NCBI GenBank assembly: GCA_963846475.1 | Contig: CAWJVZ010000004.1 | Span: forward strand, 868,001-932,000 | Direction: 5' to 3' | From: DASWJZ01 sp963846475 | GTDB taxonomy: Bacteria > Pseudomonadota > Alphaproteobacteria > Rhizobiales > Afifellaceae | DNA: 64,000 nucleotides | Part shown: positions 36,598 through 46,862 of the stretch, piece after piece | Layout of the letters: each line of letters begins with the position of its first letter | Position numbering within the stretch: the first letter of the stretch is position 1 | The notes under the pieces: generated by a model | Seen by the model: only the letters and a program-made list of their open reading frames with translations | What the model was told of the DNA's origin: nothing | Databases searched by the model: none | Translations under genes and position numbers: made by a program

Positions 36598-38427
36598 CTA
36601 ACGCCGCCGACCGTTATACTCCGGCACCGTCTCCCCGCCAAAAATAAAGCCGCTCGGATTCTGTTCCAGGTTGGAGATGACGCGGTCCAGGCGGGAAATG
36701 GTGCGCTGCCCCTCTGTTACCATATTCTGGAAGTCGCGGAGACCCCTGCCGCTGAAATCGCCGATACCGTCGCCGACGGCATTGATCTGGGTATTAAAAC
36801 TGTCGGCGGCCACCCGGATCGCGGCAAGCGTCGCCTGAGCGTCGCCCAGGACGCCGCCCGAGCCCTCGCCGGCCATGGCGTCGAGCTTGGTCAGCAGCGA
36901 TTCGGCGCGGTCGCCGATAGAGTTGAAGCGCGCCGCCACATTGCGGGCATCGGCGACGATGGCGTCGATGTCGTCGCGGTTCTCGGCGAGAGTCGTCGTG
37001 AACTGGGTCACGTTGTCCACCGTCTGGGCAAGCTTGGCGGTATCGAGGGCAGCCAGCAGCGCGTCGGTCCGCTCGCCCATGGCCGGCAGCCGCGTCGCAA
37101 ATGCGGAAAGGTCGTTCGACAGCGAGGTGACCCGGGTGACGATGGTGTCGATGTTCTCCCGGTTGGCCTGCAGCGTCTCCGCCAGGCCGGACACGGCGTC
37201 GACGGTTACCCGGACGCGTTCCGGATCCACCGCTGCCGTGATGGCGTCGAGCCGGTCGAGCGAAGCCGAAACTTTTGCCGGATCGATGGCGGCGACGAGC
37301 GCATCGGCTCTCTCGCCAAGCGCCGGCAGGCGCTGAGAGAAGCTCTCCATGTTCGTGGCGATCGCGCCAATCGCCTCGGAGCGGGCGGCCAGTGTGTCCG
37401 CCATGGTGGCGACGTTCGCCAGCGTCGTGCGCACCTGTTCGGGGTCGACCGCGCCCACCACCGCGTCGATCCTGTCCAGCGCTCCGCCGACCTTGGCCGG
37501 GTCGATGGCAGTGGCGATTTCACCCATCCGGTCAAGCGTGCCGGCGAGCTTCTCCGGGTCGATCGCCGCAACGAGCACGTCGGCCTTCTCGCCGAGCGCC
37601 GGCAGGTGCTGCGAAAAACTCTGCACGTCGGCGGCGATGGCATCGGCGCGCTCGATGATCGGGCCGAGCTTTTGCGTCTGCTCGGCGATGTTCGCCGTGG
37701 TGGCGGAAAGGTCGGCGAGCGTGCTGCGCACCTGCTCCGGGTCGACGGCGCCGATCAGCGCCTCGCTCCGCTCCGCGATGCCCTGCAGCCGCTGCGCCGC
37801 ATCGGCGATGCCGGCGGAGGCGGTCGAGACCTGGTCGATGAGGTTGGCGACCTTGTCGGAATTGGCGGCCAGCGCGCCGGTAAAGGCGCGAACATCCCTC
37901 ACCGCCTGCGCCACGTCGTCGGTATTCTCCGACACGACTTTCTCGACGCTTTTCAGCGTGCTGTCAGCCGTGCGATGATGTCGCGAGCGCCGGCCATGAG
38001 GTCCTGCATGCCCGAACGGGAGGCAGTGAGCACCGGCTCCGGCGTCGTCTCCCAGATCGGCGGCAGGGCCGGCGAGCCGCCGACCATCTCGACATAGCCG
38101 ACGCCGGTCAGGCCCTGGAAGCCGAGCGTCACCTCCGTGTCCGCCTTGATCGACGGGAGCGGCTGAACGCTGCAAGCCGGGCCAGGACGACGTTCGGATT
38201 CTTCGGGTCGAGCTCCAGCGTCTTCACGGTCGCCGATGTTGATGCCGTTGAAAACGAACCTGGCTGCCGACGGTAAGGCCGGTCACGGGATACTCGAAGA
38301 TCACCGTCAGCGGCACGCTCGAGCCCTGATCGCTGCCGCGCGCGAGCCAGTAGATGAAGACGAAGCCGAGCGCCATCACGATGAGCGTGAAGGCGCCGAT
38401 CAGAGCTGTGTTCGCCTTTGTTTCCAT
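36598..38427 (-). CDS. mlaD: MlaD-family MCE-domain lipid transport protein (four frame breaks)
   Basis: After correction this encodes about 610 residues. One N-terminal membrane span (IGAFTLIVMALGFVFIYWLA) is followed by a single MCE domain (about residues 38-120). This starts VPLTVIFEYPVTGLTVGSQV and continues in the other frames with FNGINIGDVKTLEL and TLGFQGLTGVGYVEM. The long C-terminal helical region has about three copies of a unit with RLPALGERADALVAAIDPAK. MCE proteins form hexameric tunnels or rings that carry phospholipids across the periplasm. Frame breaks are near 38262 (+1), 38229 (+1), 38172 (-1) and 37972 (-1), with no net shift. It probably partners the ATPase and permease genes just upstream. 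Confidence 0.82.
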
Positions 38428-38431
38428 CTAC

Positions 38432-39197
38432 CTACCTGAACGCGGCCCGCGCCCGGGCGCCGCCGAAATAGCTCTTCACCCACGGATGGTCGAACCGGCG
38501 CATCGCGTCGAGGTCGCCCTCGACCAGGACGCGCTTTTCGCCGATCACCGCGATGCGATCGACGATCGCGGAAAGCGTGTCGAGATCGTGGGTTACCATG
38601 ACCACTGTAAGCCCCAAAGTGTTTCTGAGGTCTGCGATGAGCGTGTCGAAATCGGACGCGGCGATCGGGTCGAGGCCGGCGGTCGGCTCGTCGAGGAAGA
38701 GAACTTCCGGATCGAGCGCCAGAGCGCGGGCGAGCGCCGCCCGCTTGATCATGCCGCCGGAGAGCTCGGCCGGGTATTTGTCGCCATCCGCTCCTTGCAG
38801 GCCGACCAGCTCGATCTTCAGCCGCGCAAGCCCATGGACGAGGCTTTCCGGGAGATCGAGGAACTCGCGCATCGGCACGGCGACGTTCTGCGCGACGGTC
38901 AAGGAGGAGAACAGCGCGCCGAACTGGAACAGCACGCCCCAGCGCTTCTCCATCTCCACCGTCGGGCCATGCGGCCCGATCGTCTCGCCGAACGCCTCGA
39001 TCTCCCCGGCCTGCGGCCGCACCAGCCCCAGGATGGAGCGCATCAGCACCGACTTTCCGGTTCCCGACGCGCCGACGATGCCGAGGATCTCGCCGTGGCG
39101 GACGTCGACGTCGAGGTCCTCCAGGACAACGTTGTCGCCGAAAGCGACGGTGAGGCCGCTCACGCGGATGATCGGCTCCCCGGCCCGCGCCAGCCAT
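38432..39197 (-). CDS. mlaF: MlaF-type ABC ATPase (one frame break near the start)
   Basis: This is a 254-residue ATPase of the lipid-transport ABC system. It has Walker A GASGTGKSV, the Q-loop region FQFGALFSSLTV characteristic of MlaF, the signature LSGGMIKRAALARA, Walker B EVLFLDEPTAGLDP and the H-loop VTHD. The true start is the ATG at 39197, which overlaps the permease stop (TGATG). An extra base near 39180 breaks the first 12 codons from the rest, which otherwise reads GEPIIRVSGLTVAFGD. It lies four bases before the mlaD gene. Confidence 0.86.
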
Positions 39198-40328
39198 CAG
39201 AAATCGATCGCTGCGTAGAAGACGGCAAAAATGCCGTCGACGACGATGACCATGAAGATCGACTTCACCACGGCCGCGGTGGTGTGCTGGCCAAGCGACT
39301 CGGCGCTGCCGCGCACCGCCATGCCTTCGGCGCAGGCGATCAGCGCGATGATCAGCGCCATGAACGGCGCCTTGAACAGGCCGCTGAACAGAGGAAGAGA
39401 AATCGATGGCGTAGCGGAGCCGCTCCACGAAGGCCGTCGGCGTGATGTCCACGTAGAACCAGAGCGTCAGCATGGCGCCGAGCAGCGTGGCGAGCGCCGC
39501 CAGGAAGGTCAGCAGCGGCAGCACCAGGATCAGCGCCAGCACACGCGGCAGCACCAGCACGTTGTTCGGGTCGAGCCCCATGACCCGGAGCGCGTCGATC
39601 TCCTCGCGCATGCGCATCGAGCCAAGCTCGGCGGTGATGGCGCTGCCGGAGCGGCCGGCGACCATGATGGCGGTGAGGAGCGGCGCCACCTCGCGCAGCG
39701 ACAGGATGCCGACGAGGTCGACGGTGAAGATGGCCGCGCCGAAATAGTGCAGCTGGAAGGCGCCCTGCTGGGCGATGATGCCGCCGATCAGGAACGACAT
39801 CAGCACGATGATCGGAACCGCCCGCACGCCGGCCATCTCGATCTGCCGGCCGACCGCCGATGCCCGGAAGGTCGAGGGCCGGACGAGGGTGCTCACGAAT
39901 TCCTGCACCGTGCCGCCGAGGATCAGCATCAGCCGGCGCGCATCGGCGGCGATCGACACGATCGTCGCGCCGACGTCTTCCAGTAGGCTGGAATGCGGAT
40001 GCCGGTAGGGCCCGTCGTCTCCGGCCAGGGCCTCGCGGACGCGCTTCACCAGGGCGACCCGCGCCTTGTCGGCGCCCGTCCAGTCGACCTCGCCGCCGCC
40101 GTCGACGAAGCGGCGCTCGGCCCTGGCAAGCAGGAAGGCGCCCGCCGTATCGAGGTGATCGACTTCCGAAAGATCGATGACGAGGCGTTGCGGAGGCGAG
40201 CCGGACAGGCCGGCGAAAAGATCGCGGAGCTTCCGGTCGAGGAGATTCGCCTCGTCGATGACCCATTCGCCGAGGGGGCGAAGGAACAGCCGATCCCCGT
40301 CGAGAGTGTGGTCGAGCGATGCTTCCAT
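39197..40328 (-). CDS. mlaE: MlaE-type permease with N-terminal STAS domain (one frame break)
   Basis: This is a 376-residue inner-membrane permease of a phospholipid ABC transporter. Residues 1-105 form a STAS-like domain (RLVIDLSEVDHLDTAGAFLL), which in E. coli Mla is the separate MlaB protein, so here MlaB and MlaE are fused. The MlaE core follows with GGIIAQQGAFQLHYFGAAIF, SLREVAPLLTAIMVAGRSG and ELGSMRMREEIDALRVMGLDP. An extra T near 39399 shifts the frame in the last fifth; the corrected end reads LFSGLFKAPFMALI and stops in a TGA overlapping mlaF. It is the first gene of the operon. Confidence 0.87.
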
Positions 40329-40438
40329 GAACGAGCTTGTTCCCGGCTGACCTCTGGCCCGGTGCGTGTTAGCAGGACGATCCGGAAGAGTGTGCCCAGT
40401 CCCCGACGCGCGGACTAGCGCAGGAAAGTCACATCTTT

Positions 40439-41454
40439 ATGGCGATTGCCACCCCCTATCTGCTCTTTCTGGGCGATGTGCCGGACGCGCTGGCGGCGAA
40501 GACAGCCTACGGCGTGGTCGACTGGCGGCGCGACTGGTGCGTCGGCCAGATGCGGCTCCCCGGCTGCCGCGCCGATACCGGCCTCCCGGACATGGGGATT
40601 GCCGCAAGCGCGCGCCGCCGGCGCCAGGACCTTCGTCGTCGGCGCGGTGAATGCCGGCGGCGTGCTGCCGGAGCACTGGATCGCGACGATCGTGGAGGCG
40701 ATCGCGGCCGGCATGGATGTGGCGAGCGGGCTGCATGTCCGGCTCGGCTCCGTTCCGCCGATCCGCGAAGCGGCGGAGCGGCACGGCGCCAGGCTGCACG
40801 ACGTCCGCCACGCCGATATGCGCTTCGCCACCGGCAAGGGCACCAGGCGGCCGGGCAAGCGGCTCCTGACGGTCGGGACCGACTGCTCGGTCGGCAAGAA
40901 ATACGCGGCGCTGGCGCTGGAGCAGGAAATGACGAGGCGCGGCTTCGACGCGGAGTTCTGCGCGACGGGCCAGACCGGCGTGCTCATCGCCGGGCGCGGC
41001 GTGGCGATCGACGCGGTCGTCGCGGATTTCATCTCCGGCGCGGTGGAATGGCTGTCGCCGGCGGCCGGCGACGACCACTGGCAAATCGTCGAGGGCCAGG
41101 GCTCGCTGTTCCACCCCTCCTTCGCCGGCGTGACGCTCGGGCTGCTGCACGGCGCCCAGCCCGACGGCTTCGTCGTCTGCCACGAGCCGACGCGAACGCC
41201 ATATGCGAGGCGTCGAGCATCCCCTGCCCTCGATCGGCGAGGTCATCGACCTGACAATCCGCCATGGTCGGCTGACCAACCCGGAGATCAGGCCGGTCGG
41301 GATCGCCATCAACACGGCGGCGCTCGACGAGGCGGCGGCGCGGCGGACGCTGGATGACGCCGCGGCGGAATACGACCTGCCGGCGGTCGACCCGATCCGC
41401 ACCGGCGTCGGCCCGATCGTCGATCGCATCGCCGAGATTTTCGGGCGGCCCTGA
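40439..41454 (+). CDS. dgcN: D-glutamate N-acetyltransferase DgcN (DUF1611), two frame breaks
   Basis: After correction this is a 337-residue DUF1611 protein. An N-terminal Rossmann-like domain (FLGDVPDALAAKTAYGVVDW) is followed by a P-loop domain with VGTDCSVGKKYAALALEQEM near 150 and VEGQGSLFHP near 222. The C-terminal part reads HPLPSIGEVIDL. DgcN is known to acetylate D-glutamate as the first step of a D-glutamate catabolic route; DgcA then racemises the product. Extra bases near 40611 and 41199 break the frame. Its stop overlaps the dgcA start (TGATG), so the two are coupled. Confidence 0.8.
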
Positions 41455-42426
41455 TGCTTTCGGTGCGGACGCAAGTCGAGCGCTGGCCGATCGCCGGAAG
41501 CTTCGTGATCTCGCGCGGCTCGCGCACCGAAGCCGTCGTCGTGGTCGTGGAGGTGAGCGACGGTAAGCATACGGGGCCGCGGCGAATGCGTGCCCTATCT
41601 GCGCTACGGGGAGACGCGTGGAGAGCGTCGTCGCGGAGATCGAAGCGGCGCAGCTCGACGGCGGCCGCGAGGCGCTCCGCCGCGCCATGCGGCCCGGCGC
41701 GGCGCGGAACGCGCTCGATTGTGCGCTGTGGGATCTTGAGGCCAAGCGGACCGGCGAGCCCGCCTGGAAGCTGCGCCGGGCTGGCGCCGCTCAAGCCGGT
41801 GACCACCGCCTATACGCTGAGCCTCGGCGATCCCCGAAAGCATGGCGGAAGCGGCGCGGCGCGCCGCCGGCCGGCCGATCCTCAAGCTGAAGCTCGGCGG
41901 CGACGGCGATCCGGCGCGCATAGGCGCGGTGCGGGAGGCCGTGCCCGAGGCGCGGCTGGTCGTCGATGCCAACGAGGCGTGGAGCGAAGAAAATTTCGGC
42001 GAAAACATGCGGGCCTGCGCGGAGGCCGGCGTGGAGATCGTCGAGCAGCCGCTGCCGGCCGGTGCGGACGACATGCTCCGCGACGTGGCGCACGCCGTGC
42101 CGGTTTGCGCCGACGAGAGCGTGCACGTTACGGCGGACCTTGAAGAACTCGTCGGAAAGTACGAAGGGGTCAACATAAAGCTCGACAAAGCCGGCGGGCT
42201 GACCGAGGCGCTCGACCTGGTCCGAGAGGCGCGGCGGCTAGAGCTGCGGATCATGGTCGGCTGCATGGTCGGCACCTCGCTCGGCATGGCGCCGGCGCTG
42301 CTCCTGGCGCAAGGGGCGGATCTGGTCGACCTCGACGGGCCGCTCCTTTTGGCGCGCGACCGCGAGCCGGGCCTCGTCTATTCCGGCGCGCTGGTGGAGC
42401 CGCCGAGCGCGGCGCTCTGGGGCTGA
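41454..42426 (+). CDS. dgcA: enolase-superfamily racemase DgcA (N-acetyl-D-glutamate racemase type), four frame breaks
   Basis: After correction this is a 322-residue dipeptide-epimerase-like enzyme of the enolase superfamily. The catalytic set is visible: the KxK motif in LKLKLGG, metal ligands in VVDANEAW, EQPLP and CADESVH, and the opposite-face Lys in NIKLDKAGG. In DgcN-DgcA systems it converts N-acetyl-D-glutamate to the L-form. Extra bases near 41577, 41616, 41771 and 41834 break the first 130 codons; the last 190 codons are intact. Alternative calls are L-Ala-D/L-Glu epimerase or N-succinylamino-acid racemase; the linked dgcN favours DgcA. The 3' end overlaps the convergent MFS gene by 49 bp. 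Confidence 0.78.
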
Positions 42427-43562
42427 AGCCCCGGCGGCAGCCGCAAGGCGAAATAGAGCGCCGGCACGGCGAGCACGGCCATCGCGATGAACACGGCCGC
42501 CGGCGAGACCCGGTAGATCGGCCCGGCGGCGAGGGTGGCGATAGCGAGGATCAGGCCGCTGACGATCTGATGCACGCCCTGCAGCCGCGCCGTGTGGCCG
42601 GGCACGCTGACCGCGCCGATCGCCATCATCACGCCGAGATGGGCCGCGCCGAAGGTGAGCGCATGCAGCGCCTGCAGGGCCAGCGCCGCGGCAGTCGTCG
42701 TGGCGAAGGGGAAGAGGCTCCAGCGGACCAGCGCGCCGATTGCCGCGAGGATCAGGAAGCGGCGGGCGCCCCAGCCGGGCATGAGCTTCGCGGCCCAGAA
42801 CAGCGCCACCTCGGCGACCACGCTGAAGGCGAACAGGCCGCCGATCACGCCGGCGGAGAAGCCGTGCGAGGCCCAGTAGAGGCTGGCGAAGGCGTAGTAG
42901 GCGCCGTTGCCGCCGAGAAGGAGGCCGCCGGCGATCAGCGAGCGCCGCAGCACCGGGTCGGCGAAGGCGCGGCGGAAGCCGTAGGGCTCGGCCGAGATGT
43001 GGGCGCTGGAGACGTGCGGCAGCCATAGCGCCACAATGCCGCCGGCGAAGAAGCTCGCCACGAGGAGCGCGAACACGACGTCGCCGGAGGTGCGGTCGGC
43101 GACCACCGCCGCGGTGAGGCTTGCGACGACGAAGCCGACCGAGGCCCAGAGACGCACGCGGGCATAGTCGATGCCGTGCTGGCGCACGCCGACGAGAATG
43201 ATGGCGTCGAGGAGCGCCGGCAGCACGTTCCACAGGAGATAGGCGCCGGACCACAGCAGCAGGATCGGCCAGAAGCCGGAGGCCGGGATCAGCAATGCCA
43301 GCAGCAGGCCGGCGACGAAGGCATAGAGCGCGCTGGCGAGGCCCAGATTGGGCAGCCGCTCGGCGGCGCCGGTCAGGAACGGCATCAGCGGGATGCGCGC
43401 GAAGAGCGGCGCGGCCAGGACGATGCCGATCTCCGGGCCGCTGAAGCCCCGTTCGGCGAGCCAGAGCGGGAAGAACGGGATGTAGATGCCGACGCCGACG
43501 AAGATCACCGCGCCGAACAGGCCGGAGCGGATGGCGAAGCCGCGTCCCTCGTCCGCCGCCAT
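42378..43562 (-). CDS. MFS transporter (12-span, MFS_1-like)
   Basis: This is a 394-residue major-facilitator protein with about 12 hydrophobic spans. The N-terminal segment FGAVIFVGVGIYIPFFPLWLAERGFSGPEIG matches the nucleoside/galactoside-permease-like MFS_1_like group, and YARVRLWASVGFVVASL is the family's loop 4-5 region. The substrate is unknown. Its neighbour on the opposite strand is the dgcNA pair; overlapping 3' ends do not imply shared function. The C-terminus encoded in the overlap (PPGLQPQSAALGGSTSAPE) is non-membrane. Confidence 0.82.
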   Translation of the reverse strand: MAADEGRGFAIRSGLFGAVIFVGVGIYIPFFPLWLAERGFSGPEIGIVLAAPLFARIPLMPFLTGAAERLPNLGLASALYAFVAGLLLALLIPASGFWPILLLWSGAYLLWNVLPALLDAIILVGVRQHGIDYARVRLWASVGFVVASLTAAVVADRTSGDVVFALLVASFFAGGIVALWLPHVSSAHISAEPYGFRRAFADPVLRRSLIAGGLLLGGNGAYYAFASLYWASHGFSAGVIGGLFAFSVVAEVALFWAAKLMPGWGARRFLILAAIGALVRWSLFPFATTTAAALALQALHALTFGAAHLGVMMAIGAVSVPGHTARLQGVHQIVSGLILAIATLAAGPIYRVSPAAVFIAMAVLAVPALYFALRLPPGLQPQSAALGGSTSAPE

Positions 43563-43639
43563 CAGCCGTAAGCCATTTCTAAAGCGTTTTCTGCGAGTTT
43601 TGCGGCGGGCCGCTTGTCACCGGCCGCGAGGACAGATGC

Positions 43640-44149
43640 ATGGCCGGCCGGACGAGCTTCGGGCAGATCAGCGAGCCGGATTTCCAGAACCTCCTGCAGG
43701 CGCTTTCGGCCACGGCGAAGGGACGCTCCTTCCTGGCGGAATATCGCCGGCGCTGCGGCCCCGCCGAAACTTTCGAGCTGCTCGATTCGCTGCATCGGAT
43801 AGAGCGTAGCATCGCCAGCGTGCGCGACCAGCTACGGCCGGAGCGGATCGCCGACGAGCTTCGCCGCGTGGCGATGACGCTGGAGATCGCCACCGACGGA
43901 ACGGCGGCGGACGCGGACGGCGACGAGACGGCGCGGCGCATGGCGCTGGTCGGCCACGCCCGGGCGGAGCTTTCCACGCTCGCCGCCGGCCTCGCCGGCG
44001 GTTTCGCGCCGGCGCCGCAGGACCAGGGCATGGACCCGTTGGCCAATGCGGAAATCCCGTCAGCCGGCGCGGGGGCAGATCCGGACGAGGACCGCGCCTT
44101 TCTCGAGCAGCTCTACGCGAGCGAGCGCGAGGCCGCGCCGGAGCGATAG
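43640..44149 (+). CDS. conserved alphaproteobacterial hypothetical protein
   Basis: This is a 169-residue soluble, mostly helical protein. The N-terminal half is highly ordered (FQNLLQALSATAKGRSFLAE, then LLDSLHRIERSIASVRDQLR and RIADELRRVAMTLEIA), typical of a conserved alphaproteobacterial protein I recognise but cannot name. The C-terminal part is acidic and probably flexible. The helical pattern recalls CheZ-like four-helix bundles, but no signature supports that. It overlaps the end of the convergent dehydratase gene by 37 bp. Confidence 0.6.
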   Translation: MAGRTSFGQISEPDFQNLLQALSATAKGRSFLAEYRRRCGPAETFELLDSLHRIERSIASVRDQLRPERIADELRRVAMTLEIATDGTAADADGDETARRMALVGHARAELSTLAAGLAGGFAPAPQDQGMDPLANAEIPSAGAGADPDEDRAFLEQLYASEREAAPER

Positions 44150-45123
44150 GCGCGCACCCCTTCGGCGAGCATCTCGTCGCCGATATTGCCGCCCGACAGG
44201 AGAACCACGATTGCCCTGCCGGCCGCGTCGACGCGGCCGGAGAGGAGCGCCGCGAGCCCGACCGCGCCGCCCGGCTCCACTACCAGCCGCAGCTCGTCGA
44301 AGGCGAAGCCGACGGCATGGAGCGCCTCCGGGTCGCTCGCCGCGACGCCGCCGGCAAGGCGTTCTTTGTTGATCTCCCAGCCGATCGGCCCGGGCTCAGG
44401 CGACAGCAGGGCGTCGCAGATCGAGCCCGCCGTCCTGGCGTTCCGCTGCCGCGCGCCGTGCTGGAGCGAGCGGCGCATATCGTCGAACTCGCTCGGCTCG
44501 GCGGAATAGACTTTTGCCCGAGGAAAGCGCTCGGTGATCGCGAGGGCCACGCCGGCCGCCAGCCCGCCGCCGCTGCAGGGCACCAGCACGACGTCGGGAG
44601 CGAGCGCCATCGCGGCAGCATCCTCGGCGATCTCCAGGCCAGCCGTCCCCTGCCCGGCAATGACCAGCGGGTCGTTGAAGGGATGCACGAAGGCGAGGCC
44701 CCTCTCCTCTCCCGCGACCTTGGCGACCGCTGCGTCGCGGTCCTCGGTCGCCCGGTCATAGGTGACGACGCGCGCGCCGGAGCGCTCGGTGCGCTGCCGC
44801 TTCAGCGCCGGCGCGTCCTCCGGCATGACGATGACGGAGCGGATGCCGGCGAGCCGCGCCGCCTCGGCTACCCCCTGGGCGTGGTTGCCGGACGATACGG
44901 CAATGACCCCATCGGCCGCGGCCGGCCCGAGCGCCTGCACCGCATTCCAGGCGCCGCGGAACTTGAACGACCCGGTGCGCTGCAGGCATTCCGGCTTGAG
45001 GAACACGCGGCCGCCGGTCCGCTCCGACAGAACGGGCGAATGGAGCAGCGGCGTTCGCACCGCCTGGCCGGCAATGCGCTCCCGCGCGGCGAGGATGTCG
45101 GCGAACGCAGGCGTGGACGGCAT
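44113..45123 (-). CDS. threonine/serine dehydratase-like PLP enzyme
   Basis: This is a 336-residue fold-type II PLP enzyme. The PLP-binding lysine is in GSFKFRGAWNA near residue 54. SSGNHAQGVAEAA holds the substrate carboxylate, VPCSGGGLAAGVALA holds the PLP phosphate and VVLLSGGNI closes the C-terminus. It has no C-terminal ACT regulatory domain, so it is the short catabolic or serine-racemase-like type rather than biosynthetic IlvA. Threonine or serine deamination is the likely reaction. It stands alone. Confidence 0.85.
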   Translation of the reverse strand: MPSTPAFADILAARERIAGQAVRTPLLHSPVLSERTGGRVFLKPECLQRTGSFKFRGAWNAVQALGPAAADGVIAVSSGNHAQGVAEAARLAGIRSVIVMPEDAPALKRQRTERSGARVVTYDRATEDRDAAVAKVAGEERGLAFVHPFNDPLVIAGQGTAGLEIAEDAAAMALAPDVVLVPCSGGGLAAGVALAITERFPRAKVYSAEPSEFDDMRRSLQHGARQRNARTAGSICDALLSPEPGPIGWEINKERLAGGVAASDPEALHAVGFAFDELRLVVEPGGAVGLAALLSGRVDAAGRAIVVLLSGGNIGDEMLAEGVRAYRSGAASRSLA

Positions 45124-45200
45124 GAAAAAACCTTTGGAGTGGGTGCTCGCCGATAGACGCTCGCCGCAGGCGAAGCAATTCCCCTTCGAGACCCCGGGGG

Positions 45201-45590
45201 TCAGAATGCCGGACCGGCTCTGCGGTGGCTTGCCGGCTCGCGGGAAAAGCCCTTTTCGGCGAGCTCGTCCAGATAGGCCGGCCAGAGTTTTCCGTGATCG
45301 CGCCCGAGCTTGGCGAGATAGGACCAGGAATAGAGGCCGGTATTGTGCATGTCGTCGAAATGCAGCTTTACCGCGTAATTGCCGACCGGCTCGATCTTGA
45401 GGATCTCGACTGCCTGCTTGCCGTAGACGAGCTTCCGCTGCTCCGGCGAATGGCCCTGCACCTCGGCCGAGGGCGAGAAGACACGCAAGAATTCCGCCGG
45501 GAGCGCAAAGCTTTCGCCGGTATCGAAGCTGACCGTCAGCAGCCGGCGATCCTTCGACAGCCGGATTTCCACGGGCCAGGGCTCAGCCAA
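45201..45590 (-). CDS. DUF971 protein
   Basis: This is a 129-residue protein of the DUF971 family (gamma-butyrobetaine-hydroxylase-like N-terminal domain), with LPAEFLRVFSPSAEVQGH and VKLHFDDMHNTGLYSWSYL. Free-standing DUF971 proteins often sit near iron-sulfur and molybdenum-cofactor genes, and here moaA is divergent 92 bp away. Its biochemical role is unknown. Small zinc-binding-like domains of this fold occur next to Fe-S assembly factors. Confidence 0.85.
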   Translation of the reverse strand: MAEPWPVEIRLSKDRRLLTVSFDTGESFALPAEFLRVFSPSAEVQGHSPEQRKLVYGKQAVEILKIEPVGNYAVKLHFDDMHNTGLYSWSYLAKLGRDHGKLWPAYLDELAEKGFSREPASHRRAGPAF

Positions 45591-45682
45591 GATTCTTCTA
45601 CCTCGCAGGGGCTCTTGGAACGGCGAGCCCTTGCGCTTAGATTGCGCTTGAGCCGGGGCGGCACAAGCTGGAACAGGGTCGC

Positions 45683-46723
45683 ATGAACTCGACGCCGATT
45701 TTGCTGGATCGGACTGCGCCGGCTCACGGCCGCATGGTCGACCCGTTCGGCCGCTCCATCACCTACCTCCGCGTCTCCGTCACCGACCGCTGCGACTTCC
45801 GCTGCGTGTATTGCATGTCCGAGGACATGACCTTTTTGCCCAAGCAGGACCTGCTGACGCTGGAGGAGCTCGACCGGCTCTGCTCGGCCTTCATCGACAA
45901 GGGTGTGCGAAAACTCCGGATCACCGGTGGCGAGCCGCTCGTCCGGCGCAACATCATCAGTTTGTTCGAGGCGCTCGGCCGGCACCTGGAAACAGGCGCG
46001 TTGGACGAGCTGACCCTCACCACCAACGGCTCGCAGCTGGAGCGCTTCGCGGCGCATCTCAGGTCGGCTGGCGTCCGCCGCATCAACGTGTCGCTGGACA
46101 CGCTTGATGCCCGGAAATTCAAGGCGATCACCCGCTGGGGCGACCTCGGCAAGGTCATGGCCGGCATTCGCGCCGCGCAAGCCGCCGGCCTGGCCGTAAA
46201 ACTCAATGCGGTGGCGCTGAAGGGCGTGAACGAGGATGAAATCCCCGAGATGGTCCGCTGGGCGCATGGAGAGGGGATGGAGCTGACGCTGATCGAGACC
46301 ATGCCGCTCGGCGACATCGACGGCGACCGCACGGATCAGTACCTGCCGCTGTCGCTGGTGCGCGCCCGCCTCGCCGAGAGTTTTACGATGACCGAGTTGG
46401 GGCACCGGACCGGCGGTCCGGCGCGCTATGTCGAGGTCGCGGAGACGGGCGGCCGGATCGGCTTCATCACGCCGCTCACCCATAACTTCTGCGAGAGCTG
46501 CAACCGCGTGCGCATCACCTGCACCGGCACGCTTTACATGTGCCTCGGCCAGGAGGACGCGGCGGATCTGCGCGCCCCGCTCCGCGCCTCCGAGGGCAAC
46601 GAGCTCCTGGAACGGGCGATCGACGAGGCGATCTCGCGAAAGCCCAAGGGACACGATTTCGTCATCGACCGCCGCTCCCGCCGCCCCGCCGTCGGCCGGC
46701 ATATGAGCGTGACAGGGGGATAG
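45683..46723 (+). CDS. moaA: GTP 3',8-cyclase MoaA (molybdenum cofactor synthesis)
   Basis: This is a 346-residue radical-SAM enzyme catalysing the first step of molybdopterin synthesis. The N-terminal [4Fe-4S] motif is CDFRCVYC (residues 33-40). SAM-binding motifs ITGGEPL and TNGS follow. The C-terminal second cluster cysteines are in FCESCNRVRITCTGTLYMCL near 272-291. The expected terminal Gly-Gly of MoaA is present at the very end (VTGG), so it should be fully active. The length is normal. The other moa genes are not in the window. Confidence 0.95.
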   Translation: MNSTPILLDRTAPAHGRMVDPFGRSITYLRVSVTDRCDFRCVYCMSEDMTFLPKQDLLTLEELDRLCSAFIDKGVRKLRITGGEPLVRRNIISLFEALGRHLETGALDELTLTTNGSQLERFAAHLRSAGVRRINVSLDTLDARKFKAITRWGDLGKVMAGIRAAQAAGLAVKLNAVALKGVNEDEIPEMVRWAHGEGMELTLIETMPLGDIDGDRTDQYLPLSLVRARLAESFTMTELGHRTGGPARYVEVAETGGRIGFITPLTHNFCESCNRVRITCTGTLYMCLGQEDAADLRAPLRASEGNELLERAIDEAISRKPKGHDFVIDRRSRRPAVGRHMSVTGG

Positions 46724-46862
46724 GCAAGCCAGCCGGGGCAAAATCGCGCGCCGGCAAAGCTTCGCGGTTGCCCCCACTCAGGACTCCGCTAGAAAGGGGC
46801 TCAGGACCGGCGCCGCGGCGCCGGCGTTCCGCAGAAAAATTTCTTCACGCCAGGAGACGACC

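Noticed and set aside
36598..42426. Reading mlaE, mlaF, mlaD, dgcN and dgcA as pseudogenes
   Set aside because: Each break is a single base, conserved motifs continue in the next frame, there are no nonsense changes outside the breaks, and two neighbouring operons are hit alike. Sequence error is simpler.
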